This document shows positions 16,201 to 24,255 of a stretch of DNA of 64,000 bases, in pieces (the stretch's first letter is position 1; each line of letters opens with the position of its first letter). The position numbers and the translations under genes were made by a program. Under the pieces are notes generated by a model, which saw nothing but the letters and a program-made list of their open reading frames with translations, ran no database searches and was not told the origin of the DNA. Origin of the DNA: Pimelobacter simplex (GTDB lineage Bacteria; Actinomycetota; Actinomycetes; Propionibacteriales; Nocardioidaceae). The DNA is taken from the NCBI RefSeq assembly GCF_900114845.1, contig NZ_FOUK01000005.1, positions 128,339-192,338 on the forward strand, given 5' to 3'.

Positions 16201-17375
16201 GCCACCCGGCCCTCGATCTCGAGGCGCAGCGCGGTCGGGCTGTCGAGCTCGCCCCAGCGTGCCGGCAGGTCGACGACGGTCACGCCGTGCAGGCCGTCGG
16301 ACGGGATGAGGTGGTTGCCCGGCGGCAGCTCGCCGCCGTCGGTGACCAGGATGATGTGGGGGATCGCGGCCCGCTCGTCGGCCCCGAAGCGCGGGCGCTC
16401 GGTGAGGTCGGGCGGCAGCATCGCGGCGAGGTCGTGCAGCGACGTGGTGACCATGCGGGCCGGTCCGACGGCGTCGTTGTGGTGCTGGCTGTGGGCGTGC
16501 GGCAGCCACTTGACCCAGTCCCAGTGGGCCAGCGTGTGGTCGTTGGCGAGCACCGCGATCTGGAGGTTCTCGGGCGACTGGAAGGTCGCCGCCGAGCAGA
16601 GCAGTGCCCGGGCCAGGGAGCGCGCCTCTTCTTCGTCGCCGCACACCTCGACCCGGTCGAAGGCGCGCAGGTCGAGCGAGGCGGGCAGGTCGGGCTGGAG
16701 CCGGTGGACGACGAGCAGGCGGTGCAGCGCGGAGGCGGCGGCCGGGTCGACGTCGTCGATGGGGGCGCTCTCGGGCGGGACCAGCTCGAGCGCGAGCGGC
16801 TGGGCGCACACGCCGTAGCGCACCTGCAGGAACGCGGGGTCGGACGACGAGCGCTCCCACACCCGGGAGCGGTCCTCGGCGATCGACGGCAGCGCGGCCG
16901 GCGCCGGGTGGAACCAGGTGAGCGCCCGGCGCTGCTGGTCGGCGGCGTCACGGGCCACCTTGCGGACCGTGGCGAGGTAGCGCAGGTACTCGGTGCGCGA
17001 GCCGCTCACCTGCTGCTGGCGCTGCTTCCGCTGCCGGTCGATCTGGACCACGATGAAGCCGAGCGTGGCGAACAGGAACATGCCGGCCGCGATGAACCGC
17101 AGGCCCTGGTTGCCGCCGCTGTTGCCGAGCCCGGCGACGAGGACGATCGAGCCGAGGCTGCCGAGCATCGGGATCGCGTTCATCGCGACCCCGGCGGCGC
17201 CCTCGTTGGGCTGGACCTGCGGCGGCGGCTGGATCTGGAGCTGCCCGCTGGGCAGGTCGGGACGCTCGCCCCGGCTGCCGCGCTGGGTCAGGCTGCCCGG
17301 CACTGCCGTCGGGTCGGGCGCGACCGGAGCCGCTCGTCGCCCCTGCGCGCCGCCCTGCTGGATGCCCACTGTCAC
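13275..17375 (-). CDS. eccC: Type VII secretion ATPase EccC (FtsK/SpoIIIE family, three ATPase domains)
   Basis: The 1366-residue protein has a proline-rich N-terminus, two membrane helices (about 66-84 and 91-111), and three P-loop domains with Walker A motifs GATGSGKS, GGPRSGKS and GDGKSGKS. Domain 1 has a good Walker B (LVVDEFSEML); in domain 2 it is degenerate (LVIDGWGTL). It is the motor that recognises WXG100 substrates and is the central ring of the ESX membrane complex. It is a single polypeptide, unlike the split EccCa/EccCb of ESX-1. The GTG at 17375 follows AGGGGA at the right distance. It is divergent from the first eccD gene over 144 bp, a shared promoter region. Confidence 0.95.
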   Translation of the reverse strand: MTVGIQQGGAQGRRAAPVAPDPTAVPGSLTQRGSRGERPDLPSGQLQIQPPPQVQPNEGAAGVAMNAIPMLGSLGSIVLVAGLGNSGGNQGLRFIAAGMFLFATLGFIVVQIDRQRKQRQQQVSGSRTEYLRYLATVRKVARDAADQQRRALTWFHPAPAALPSIAEDRSRVWERSSSDPAFLQVRYGVCAQPLALELVPPESAPIDDVDPAAASALHRLLVVHRLQPDLPASLDLRAFDRVEVCGDEEEARSLARALLCSAATFQSPENLQIAVLANDHTLAHWDWVKWLPHAHSQHHNDAVGPARMVTTSLHDLAAMLPPDLTERPRFGADERAAIPHIILVTDGGELPPGNHLIPSDGLHGVTVVDLPARWGELDSPTALRLEIEGRVAGAAETAPDEVPLVAVRLRTEPVRAKGDQCGPATAEALARRLTPLFTPSAGAAVGEDAVDITAPTDFMDLLGLGDVRTFDPAAAWRPRPARDRLRVPIGVGDGAGPIHLDIKESAQQGMGPHGLVIGATGSGKSEFLRTLVLGLAMTHSPEQLNMVLVDFKGGATFAGMSEMPHVSAVITNLSQELTLVDRMQDALSGEMVRRQELLREAGNFASIRDYEKARTSGDPAAAGLAPLPSLFLVVDEFSEMLSAKPEFIDLFVAIGRLGRSLGLHLLLASQRLEEGRLRGLESHLSYRIGLRTFSAQESRAVLGVPDAYELPAVPGLGYLKPDPTTMTRFKAAYVSGPPEVGRRRVDRDSGGKLRGILPFTISEVQTFDEPEPDEGAAAAPAAASESGETLLGVAVRRMEGQGPAAHQVWLPPLDQPDTLDQLMPDLAAHPDLGLVSLQWRNAGTLVVPLGTVDRPREQRRDTLTVSLSGAAGHVAVVGGPRSGKSTLLRTIVTSLSLTTTPLESQFYVLDFGGGTFAPLTALPHVAGVGTRSEPEVVRRIVAEVKGIVDRRERYFRSQGIDSIETYRSRRSQGRADDGYGDVFLVIDGWGTLRSDFDDLELEIQQLAGRGLTFGLHVVTAAARWPDFRAAMRDLIGTRLELRLGDPIDSEIDRKIAALVPNNRPGRGLVPGKLHFLGGLPRIDGDGSATSLGDGVDALISAVAGAWRGPAGPKLRLLPDRITLDEVRSLAGQPPARQLLLAINEKELAPVALDVDAEPHLLLFGDGKSGKSGLLRTYVQEVMRTRTPAEAQIVVVDYRRSLLGEVPEDYLLNYLTSATQAQPALNDLATYLQNRIPGPDVTPDQLRNRSWWSGAEVFVVVDDYDLVATQQSSPVALLQPLLAQARDVGLHLVVARRSGGASRALYEPVIQSMRDLAMPGILLSGNRDEGVLLGNLRPGPAQAGRGRLVTRDRGAEVVQLAWTDPSV

Positions 17376-17519
17376 CGTGTCCCCTGTCGTCGATGCCCGG
17401 TCATGCGACGGGCACGATGATAGGTGGAGGGTCCGACGCGCATGGATGGCACGGAACAGGGTTACCCTGCCGACGACGGCCGTGAACCTCGGCCGGCCAT
17501 CCATCTCTCGGGAGGTCCG

Positions 17520-18914
17520 ATGTCGGGTACGACGTCCCGGCCGCCGGCGACCGGCTCCGTCACCGCCCTGACGGTGCACGGTCCGCGCGGCGTCCTCGAC
17601 CTCACCGTGCCCACCGACGCGACCCTCGGCGACGTCGCCCGCGCGTATGCCGTCGAGGCCGGCCTCCCGGTCGCGCTGCCGCTCGTCAGCCGCTCCGGCG
17701 ACCCCCTCCAGCTCACCACCACCGTGGCCGGCGCCGGGCTGGTCGCGGGCGCGGTGCTCGTCGCCGTCGACCCGGCCGCCCGCCCCGCGCCGCCCCGCCG
17801 TCGCGCGGGCTCCGGCGAGGCCGGCGAGCGCGGCATCGTCCCGGGCGGGGCCTCGGCGGCCTGGCTCAGCGTGGCCGTCGTGGTCGCGCTCGCCGCGGGC
17901 TGGTGCGCCGCCCAGCTGCCCGACGACCAGCGCTGGCCGGTGGCCGCCGTGCTGCTGCTCGCGGCCGTGGTCGGCTGCGTCCCGGTCGGTGCGCTGGCGC
18001 CCCAGCGGGTGCTCGCGGCGCCGGCCTTCGCCGCGGCGGGCGTCCTCGCTCTCGTCTGGGACCCGCTGCCCGAGCGCCTGCCCACCGTCCTCGGCGCGGC
18101 CGCGCTCGGCGCGGCGGTCGCCGCCGCCGTCGGCCGGGCCCTCGCCGATCCCGGCGACACCGCCGTCGACGGGCTGCGGGTCTGGATGATCGTGGGAGCC
18201 GGCAGCTTCGTGCTCGCCGCTCTCGGCGCGCTGGCCGGGGTGTCCCCGCAGGTGGTGTGGGCGGTGCTCTTCCTCGCCGCCGTGCTCGCCGCGCGGTTCG
18301 TGCCCGAGCTCGCGGTCGACGTCCCCGACCAGTACCTCCTCGACCTCGAGCGGCTCGCCGTCACCGCGTGGTCCGCGCGGGAGCGGCCCGTCGGACGGCG
18401 CGGGCGGATCGTCGTCCCGCCCCAGGCCGTGCAGGCGGTCGCCGCCCGCGGCACCCGGACGGTGACCGCCGCGTCGGTCGCCATCCTCGTCGTCGTCCTG
18501 CTCGCCGCGCCGCTGCTCCTCGCGACGGCGAGCCTCCCGCTCGACCGCACCGGCGCCCGCTGCCTGGTGGGCTTCGGTGGCGCGACCCTGCTCCTCGCGG
18601 CCCGCAGCTACCGCCACGTCGTGGCCGGGCGGATGCTGCGGATCGCCGGCGTCTTCTCGCTCGTCACGCTCGCCGTCGTCGTCCTCGGCATCGCCGGGCC
18701 GGGGTCCACCGGCCCCACCACCTTCATCGCCCTCGCCTCGATCGCGCTCGCCGTGGTGCTCGTCCTGGTCGCCGTCCTGGTGGGCCGGGGCTGGCGCTCC
18801 GCGTGGTGGTCGCGCCGTGCCGAGATCGCCGAGGCGCTGTGCGGCGCGTGCACCGTCGGCTCGCTCGTCGTGGCCGTCGGCTTCTTCCGTTTCCTGTGGG
18901 AAGTCACGGGCTGA
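17520..18914 (+). CDS. eccD: EccD-like type VII secretion membrane protein (first copy)
   Basis: A 464-residue protein with an N-terminal ubiquitin-like (YukD) domain (about 12-88, VTALTVHGPRGVLDLTVPTD), a basic linker, and about ten to eleven membrane helices. A long cytoplasmic loop between helices (about 270-320, VPDQYLLDLERLAVTAWSARE) is typical of EccD. EccD forms most of the membrane part of the ESX pore. It is more divergent than the second copy at 19833. The ATG at 17520 follows GGGAGG. It is the first gene of the rightward ESX operon. Confidence 0.85.
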   Translation: MSGTTSRPPATGSVTALTVHGPRGVLDLTVPTDATLGDVARAYAVEAGLPVALPLVSRSGDPLQLTTTVAGAGLVAGAVLVAVDPAARPAPPRRRAGSGEAGERGIVPGGASAAWLSVAVVVALAAGWCAAQLPDDQRWPVAAVLLLAAVVGCVPVGALAPQRVLAAPAFAAAGVLALVWDPLPERLPTVLGAAALGAAVAAAVGRALADPGDTAVDGLRVWMIVGAGSFVLAALGALAGVSPQVVWAVLFLAAVLAARFVPELAVDVPDQYLLDLERLAVTAWSARERPVGRRGRIVVPPQAVQAVAARGTRTVTAASVAILVVVLLAAPLLLATASLPLDRTGARCLVGFGGATLLLAARSYRHVVAGRMLRIAGVFSLVTLAVVVLGIAGPGSTGPTTFIALASIALAVVLVLVAVLVGRGWRSAWWSRRAEIAEALCGACTVGSLVVAVGFFRFLWEVTG

Positions 18915-19038
18915 GGTTTAGCCCCCGTCGCGCTCGGGGTAGCACCCTCGCGTCGGCTCTTTGGCAGTGCTCGGGAGCCCGTCAACGAGAGAGATCCGTA
19001 CGGCGGCGTGGCCGCCACCACGACCAAGGAGCAGAGAC

Positions 19039-19365
19039 ATGACTGGATCGAACATCGAGTTCGGCCACGCAGAAGGCGCTCTCAAGCAGATCGCCGAGCG
19101 GGTCGTCCAGGCCAAGGAGGAGTTCGGCAACCACTCCAACACCCTCGACGGCCAGATCCAGGCCCTCAAGGGGAAGTGGGAGGGCGCCGGTGGCCAGGCG
19201 TTCCACACCCTCCACGTTGCCTGGACCGAGAAGCACAAGGTGGTCACGACCGCCCTCGACAAGTTCCACGCGTCGCTCACCGAGACCGAGGCCGACAACA
19301 AGGCCGTCGACGAGCAGGCCGGCGCCGGCATGAACAACCTCCTCAACCGCCTCGGCCAGCAGTAG
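19039..19365 (+). CDS. esx: WXG100 family protein (EsxA/EsxB-like)
   Basis: A 108-residue helical hairpin protein with the WEG form of the WXG motif in KGKWEGAGGQAF (about 50). It has no signal peptide and would be exported by the EccC machine as a heterodimer with the next gene's product. The ATG at 19039 is preceded by GGAGCAGAG. There is no clear C-terminal YxxxD/E signal, so the export signal of the pair probably lies in the partner. Confidence 0.93.
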   Translation: MTGSNIEFGHAEGALKQIAERVVQAKEEFGNHSNTLDGQIQALKGKWEGAGGQAFHTLHVAWTEKHKVVTTALDKFHASLTETEADNKAVDEQAGAGMNNLLNRLGQQ

Positions 19366-19413
19366 TCGCGGCCCCCTCAACTTCTCGACACCACCGAACC
19401 AGGAGATCACGAC

Positions 19414-19710
19414 ATGAGCCTCGACGGACTTCGCGTCAACCATGCAGAGCTCGACACCGCCGCGCAGAACATGTACGCCACGGTCAAGAAGATGGACGAG
19501 AGCCTCAACAGCCTCGAGTCCGACATCGCCCCCCACCTCGCCACGTGGAGCGGCAACCAGCAGGAGGCCTACCGCCAGGCCAAGGCCGCCTGGGACTGGG
19601 CGATGCAGGAGATGCGCGACCTGCTCGACGACAGCCACAAGACGGTCTACTCGTCCAACGCCGAGTACATGTCCGCCGACAAGCGCGGCGCAGCCCGTTT
19701 CGACTTCTGA
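19414..19710 (+). CDS. esx: WXG100 family protein carrying the export motif
   Basis: Ninety-eight residues with the WSG turn (ATWSGNQQEAY, about 44-54) and a C-terminal YMSAD that fits the YxxxD/E type VII export signal. It follows the first WXG100 gene by 48 bases, and together they should form the usual EsxA-EsxB heterodimer. The C-terminus is basic with a terminal RFDF. Confidence 0.93.
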   Translation: MSLDGLRVNHAELDTAAQNMYATVKKMDESLNSLESDIAPHLATWSGNQQEAYRQAKAAWDWAMQEMRDLLDDSHKTVYSSNAEYMSADKRGAARFDF

Positions 19711-19832
19711 GTCGCCGGGGCCGGGCGCTCGCCCGGCTGACCGCCACCTGAGGGATCGACACACCGTGTGTCGGTCCCTCACGTGCTGTTCTCGTACGAT
19801 GCGGAACCGGGCTCTCGGGAAGGGTTGAGCAG

Positions 19833-21215
19833 ATGACACAGACGCCGCGGACGACCGGCACGGTCGCGTCCGGACTGGTCCGGGTGACCGTCACGTCCGG
19901 CACCCGGCGTGTGGACCTCGTGCTCCCCGGCGCCGTCCCGGTCGCCGAGCTGCTGCCCGAGCTCGCCCGCAGCGTCGGCCTGCTCGACCCGGCCACCGTG
20001 CACGGCGGCTACCGGGTCGGCACGTCCGACGGCCGGCGGCTCGCCCTCGACACCGGTCTCACCCTCCAGGGCATCGAGGACGGCGGCCTGCTCACCGTGA
20101 CCGCCGGCGTCGACGACCCCGCGCCCCGGGTCTACGACGACGTGGTCGAGGCGATGACCGACGTCGTCGAGCACGACCTCCAGCCGTGGCGCCCGGCCAC
20201 CGGACGCCGTACGGCGCTCGTGGCGGCGGGGCTGTTCCTCGCGCTCGGCGCGGCGGCGCTGCTGGTGCAGCGCGGCTCCGACCTGGCCGCGGCGGCCTCC
20301 GCCCTGGTCGCGCTCGTGCTGTGCGCGGGTGCCATCGTGCTCTCCCGGGCCCAGCGCGAGCCCGAGGCGGGCGTCGGGGTGGCCTGGCTGGGCGCCGGGT
20401 ACGCCGCGATCGCCGGCATCATGCTCACCTCCGGCACCGCCAGCTGGTTCGCCGACCCGCTCGCCGCCGCCGGCGCGGGCGCGCTGGTGGCCGGCGTGGT
20501 CTGCCTGATCGGCCTCGGCCCGGGCCGCACCCTCGTCTTCCCTCCCGTCGTGGTGGGCGCGCTGGCGCTCGGCGTCGGCCTCTACCTGCGCTCGGCCACC
20601 GACGGCATCGCGCCGGCGCCGCTGCTCACCACCGTGCTGGCGTTCGTGGTGCTCGCGGGCAGCGTCTTCCCCTGGCTGGCGCTCGGCGCGACCTCGACCC
20701 GGGTCGACCAGCTCTTCACCGCCGCCGACATCACCTCCGACCCCGACGACATCGAGCCCGACCGGGTCGCCGCCGACGCCCGGATCGCCCACGAGATCCT
20801 GCTCGCGATCTCCGGCACCGTCGGCCTGCTGCTCGTCCTGGTCTCGCCGCTGGCGGTCAGCCTCGGCGTCACCGGGACCCTCCTCGCCGTCGACGCCTGC
20901 CTCATCGTCATGCTCCGCACCCGGCAGTACCGCACGGGCAGCGAGGTCCTCGTCGGGCTCTGCTCGGGCATCGCCGGGATCGCGGCGACCGCGCTCGCCG
21001 TCCTCGCGCTCCACCCCGACTGGCGGCCCACGCTCGCGGTCGTCCTGGCCGTGATCGGGGCGGTCCTGCTGGTCGCGACGCTGAGCCCCGCCGCCCCCTC
21101 CGTACGACGGGGCCGGCTCGGCGACGTCCTCGAGTCCGTCGCGCTGCTGACCCTCCTGCCGCTCCTGGTCGTCGCGACCGGGCTGTTCGCGCAGGTCCGC
21201 GACTGGGTCGGCTGA
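19833..21215 (+). CDS. eccD: EccD type VII secretion membrane protein (second copy)
   Basis: A 460-residue protein with a YukD-like domain (about 14-92, LVRVTVTSGTRRVDLVLPGA), a cytoplasmic helical linker (RVYDDVVEAMTDVVEHDLQPW) and about eleven membrane helices. The cytoplasmic loop TSTRVDQLFTAADITSDPDDIEPD is a clear EccD feature. It is followed after 9 bases by eccB, and so is the better candidate for the canonical EccD of this machine. Having two eccD genes in one locus suggests either a paired membrane subunit or duplication with divergence. Confidence 0.93.
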   Translation: MTQTPRTTGTVASGLVRVTVTSGTRRVDLVLPGAVPVAELLPELARSVGLLDPATVHGGYRVGTSDGRRLALDTGLTLQGIEDGGLLTVTAGVDDPAPRVYDDVVEAMTDVVEHDLQPWRPATGRRTALVAAGLFLALGAAALLVQRGSDLAAAASALVALVLCAGAIVLSRAQREPEAGVGVAWLGAGYAAIAGIMLTSGTASWFADPLAAAGAGALVAGVVCLIGLGPGRTLVFPPVVVGALALGVGLYLRSATDGIAPAPLLTTVLAFVVLAGSVFPWLALGATSTRVDQLFTAADITSDPDDIEPDRVAADARIAHEILLAISGTVGLLLVLVSPLAVSLGVTGTLLAVDACLIVMLRTRQYRTGSEVLVGLCSGIAGIAATALAVLALHPDWRPTLAVVLAVIGAVLLVATLSPAAPSVRRGRLGDVLESVALLTLLPLLVVATGLFAQVRDWVG

Positions 21216-21224
21216 GCGGGACCG

Positions 21225-22622
21225 ATGGCGACCAAGAAGGACCTCGTCGAGGCGTACTCGTTCAGCCGGCGCCGGCTGGTCACCGCGTTCGTGTCCGGCG
21301 CGCCGGGCGGGCGCGAGGTCGAGCCGGCCCGCCCCGGCCGGATGATCGTCGGCGGCGTCGCGCTGGCGATCCTGCTCGTCGCGGGCGCCGCCATCGCGGG
21401 CACGCTCTCCCAGCGCGCCGAGGTCGACTGGGACAAGCCCGGACTCGTCAGCGACGACCGCGGCGCCCTCTACGTCATCCTCGACAAGGACGCCGTGCCC
21501 GGCCAGCCGAGCATCCGCCCGGTCATCAACGTGACCTCGGCCCAGCTGATCCTCGGCGCCGACATCGAGGCCCGCAAGGTCCCCGACGACGAGATCGCCT
21601 CCCAGCGCAAGGGGCCGCCGATCGGCATCCTCGACGCGCCGGCGACCGTCCCGACCACCGGGCAGCTGGTCAACTCGCGGTGGACGTCGTGCACCGGCAC
21701 GGGGCTCGGCATCCGCTCCGCGGTCCGCGCCACCCCGCGCGTCACCGAGCAGCCCGACGAGGGCTTCGTGGTCACCGGCACGACCAGCAAGAAGACCTAC
21801 CTCATCGCCGAGGCCGAGGTGCCCGGGCACCCGCGCCGGGCCTACCGCTACCTGCTGCCCGACCTGTCCGACGGCGGGCTGACGACGGCGCTCAACACCC
21901 AGCCCGGCAACGAGATCGAGGTCCCCGACGCCTGGCTCGAGCTGTTCCCGCCGGGTGGTCCGCTCACCGCCGAGGGCCTCGGCGTCAGCGGCCTCGGCAG
22001 CGACGCGGGCCTGGCGAGCTTCCCGGGCGCCGAGGTCGGCGACGTCTTCGAGAGCGCCGGCGTCTCCTACATGATCACCCAGGACGGTCCCGCCGAGCTG
22101 ACGCCCTTCGCGGGCGGCGTGCTGGCCGGGCTCCGCACGCCGCAGAAGGCCACGCCGGCGAGCTCCGACTACCGAGTCGTCCCCGAGCCGCCCTACGCCG
22201 CGTCGTCCTGGCCGGACGACATCATCTCCGGATCGCCGGGCTCCACCGAGCAGGTCTGCGCCGAGCTCGTCACGGCCGAGGGCGAGCAGCCCGCCGTCGT
22301 CCTCGCCACCGACCCGCAGGGTGCCGCCAGCGCCGAGGGCGTGGCGGCCGGGGCGCAGGAGGCCGATGTCGAGTCCGGCTTCGGCGCCCTGGTCCGCTCC
22401 GCCGACTGGAACACCTCCGACGGCGGCACCCTCCACCTCGTCGACGACCGCGGCTACAGCTACCAGATCGCGGGGCCGGCCGAGCTGACCAAGCTGGGCT
22501 ACGAGAAGGTGCCGGCGGTCGTCGTCCCGGACGTGTGGAACAAGCTCTTCGAGAGCGGGCCGGAGCTCTCGATCGACGCCGCGCTCTGCCCGCCGTCGAG
22601 GACCCGGACGTGCGGCACCTAG
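21225..22622 (+). CDS. eccB: Type VII secretion protein EccB
   Basis: The 465-residue protein has a short cytoplasmic N-terminus with the family pattern (DLVEAYSFSRRRLVTAFVSG), one membrane helix (about 39-60) and a large extracytoplasmic domain with the repeated beta-alpha units typical of EccB, including one RWTSCTGTGLG cysteine segment and a second cysteine late in the domain. EccB forms the periplasmic-side crown of the ESX complex. The stop overlaps the start of the mycosin gene by 13 bases. Confidence 0.95.
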   Translation: MATKKDLVEAYSFSRRRLVTAFVSGAPGGREVEPARPGRMIVGGVALAILLVAGAAIAGTLSQRAEVDWDKPGLVSDDRGALYVILDKDAVPGQPSIRPVINVTSAQLILGADIEARKVPDDEIASQRKGPPIGILDAPATVPTTGQLVNSRWTSCTGTGLGIRSAVRATPRVTEQPDEGFVVTGTTSKKTYLIAEAEVPGHPRRAYRYLLPDLSDGGLTTALNTQPGNEIEVPDAWLELFPPGGPLTAEGLGVSGLGSDAGLASFPGAEVGDVFESAGVSYMITQDGPAELTPFAGGVLAGLRTPQKATPASSDYRVVPEPPYAASSWPDDIISGSPGSTEQVCAELVTAEGEQPAVVLATDPQGAASAEGVAAGAQEADVESGFGALVRSADWNTSDGGTLHLVDDRGYSYQIAGPAELTKLGYEKVPAVVVPDVWNKLFESGPELSIDAALCPPSRTRTCGT

Positions 22623-23833
22623 CCCGACGCCGTACGGCGGCCGGGGTGGCGCTCGCCGCCCTGGCGCTCGCGCTTCCCCTGCCCGTCGCGGCCGCCGCCC
22701 CTGCCGTCGCCCCGACCGGCCCGGACTGCCCGTCCGTCACGGCCGACTTCGTCGACCAGCGAACGGTCGGCGGCACCAACGAGGCCAACGAGCGGCTGCA
22801 GGTGCCGCGCGCCCAGGAGCTCGCGCGCGAGCTGAGCGGCAAGCCCGCGGGCACCGGCGTCACCGTGGTCGTCGTCGACACGCCGTTCGACGACCCCGAC
22901 CGCGCCCCCGGTGCCGCGAGCGGGCACGGGCTCGTCGCGGCGGGCATCATCGGTGGCCGCGACCAGACCGACCCGGTCCGGGTCGACGTCGGCATCGCCC
23001 CGGACGCCCGGGTGGTGTCCGCGCCGTTCTACACGACGCCGGAGTCCGAGCGGACCGACGGCGGCGTGGTCCCGATGGCCTCGGGCCTGGCCGCGCGGCT
23101 CGGCACGGTGGCCGCCGACGTGCGCAGCGGCACCTACGGGTCCCGGGTGATCGTGCTCGTTCCCACCCAGGTGCCCCGCTCGGCCGCTCTCGAGAAGCAG
23201 GTCGCCCGGCTGATCAGCGCCGGTGCGCTCGTCGTCGCGGCGTCCGGCGACCGCCCGGCCGAGGGGGAGTTCCCCGAGCAGCTCTTCGAGGACAAGCCGG
23301 GTGAGGACGCCGCCGACGTCGTCTGGCCGGCGGCGGCCCCCGGCGTCCTGGCCGTCGGCGTCTCCACCCCCGGTACCGGCACCATCCTCCGCAGCTCGCG
23401 CATCGACCTCGCCGCCCCCGGCGCCGACGCCGTCTCCCGCGGCCGCAACGGCGGCTGGTGCACCCTCCCCACGCCCTCGACCCACTGGGCCGCCGCCCAG
23501 GTCGCCGCCGTCGCGGCCCTCGTCTGGTCGGCGTACCCCCGCGAGGACGCCACCGCCCTCGCCACCCGCCTCGAGCAGACCGCCAGCGGCAGCGGCGGCC
23601 CCGCCAGCGCGGTCACCGGCTACGGCATCGTCCAGCCCGTCGAGGCCCTCCAGCGCCGCGTCGACGGGGCATCCCCACCGCCCGCCGACCCGATGACCCC
23701 GGCCCCGCCCCCGCGCGAGCAGGCCGACCTCCTCGCCGGCACCCGCAAGGACGCGGTGTGGTGGGGGCTGGGCGGCGGCGCGGCGCTCGTCGTCCTGATC
23801 GTGCTGCGGCCGCTGCTGTCGCGGCGCCGCTGA
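22610..23833 (+). CDS. mycP: Mycosin-like type VII secretion subtilase, catalytic Ser replaced by His
   Basis: From GTG 22610 the protein has 407 residues: a signal peptide (1-28), a subtilisin-like domain (about 55-345) and a C-terminal membrane helix (about 380-400) before a basic tail, the mycosin layout. The Asp motif VVVVDT and the His motif GHGLVAAGI are present. The region expected to read GTSFAAPxV is STHWAAAQVAAVAALV, so the nucleophile Ser aligns with His, and the oxyanion Asn (normally AAAGN) reads AASGD. It therefore looks proteolytically dead and may act as a structural cap; mycosins of ESX systems are known to be needed for complex stability apart from protease activity. No EccE gene follows. 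Confidence 0.88.
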   Translation: MRHLARRRTAAGVALAALALALPLPVAAAAPAVAPTGPDCPSVTADFVDQRTVGGTNEANERLQVPRAQELARELSGKPAGTGVTVVVVDTPFDDPDRAPGAASGHGLVAAGIIGGRDQTDPVRVDVGIAPDARVVSAPFYTTPESERTDGGVVPMASGLAARLGTVAADVRSGTYGSRVIVLVPTQVPRSAALEKQVARLISAGALVVAASGDRPAEGEFPEQLFEDKPGEDAADVVWPAAAPGVLAVGVSTPGTGTILRSSRIDLAAPGADAVSRGRNGGWCTLPTPSTHWAAAQVAAVAALVWSAYPREDATALATRLEQTASGSGGPASAVTGYGIVQPVEALQRRVDGASPPPADPMTPAPPPREQADLLAGTRKDAVWWGLGGGAALVVLIVLRPLLSRRR

Positions 23834-23852
23834 GCGACGCCCCCCAGGAACG

Positions 23853-23888
23853 ACGAACGGCGCCGACCCGTGGGCCGGCGCCGTTCGT
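23853..23888. terminator. Strong hairpin between mycP and the convergent tRNA-Ser
   Basis: A perfect 13-bp stem (ACGAACGGCGCCG with its complement, arms 23853-23865 and 23876-23888) encloses a 10-base loop. It lies between the mycP stop and the 3' end of the convergent tRNA and can serve both. No U-tract is needed in GC-rich actinomycetes. Confidence 0.85.
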
Positions 23889-23893
23889 GGCGG

Positions 23894-23979
23894 CGGAGGT
23901 AGGGGGATTCGAACCCCCGAGGGCTGTTAACCCAACCCGCTTTCCAAGCGAGCGCCATAGGCCACTAGGCGATACCTCC
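23894..23979 (-). tRNA. tRNA-Ser (anticodon GGA)
   Basis: The minus strand folds as a class II tRNA of about 86 nt: acceptor GGAGGTA pairing with TACCTCC, anticodon arm with loop CTTGGAAAG giving anticodon GGA, a long variable arm around GGGTTGGGTTAACAGCCC and the T-loop GGGGGTTCGAATCCCCC. The CCA end is not encoded. It reads UCC and UCU serine codons. Confidence 0.95.
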
Positions 23980-24096
23980 GCGGAGGAGGTTACCGGCAGA
24001 TGGACGACGGGGTGGAATCGGGACTGGCGACCGGTCCCCGGGGCCGGTCCGCGGCGTCGGTGCGAGGCGGATGTGAGTCCCGGCGACCCCATCCTC

Positions 24097-24102
24097 TAAA
24101 GT
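24097..24102 (+). promoter_or_regulatory. Candidate -10 box of the SRP RNA gene
   Basis: TAAAGT lies 8 bases before the first base of the SRP RNA, the expected distance for a -10 element, in an otherwise GC-rich stretch. Confidence 0.5.
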
Positions 24103-24109
24103 GATCGCA

Positions 24110-24196
24110 ACCCCCCGTGCGGCGGTATCTCACCCAACTCCCCCAGGGCCGGAAGGCAGCAAGGGTAAGTGAGCTCTATCGGGTGCACGGGGGGCC
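24110..24196 (+). ncRNA. ffs: Signal recognition particle RNA, small (4.5S) type
   Basis: The terminal stem pairs CCCCCCGTGC with GCACGGGGGG, and the apical part has the universal SRP core GGCCGGAAGGCAGCAAGGGTAAG, written here as GGGCCGGAAGGCAGCAAGGG, with the symmetric loop where Ffh binds and a GGAA tetraloop. The RNA works with Ffh and FtsY in targeting nascent membrane proteins. The SRP RNA gene just upstream of dnaX is a conserved arrangement. Confidence 0.95.
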
Positions 24197-24255
24197 TTCG
24201 CGTTTCCGGGGACCGCTGCCTGTCCCGTGTCGGACCGGGTGGTTAGTGTTCTGAC

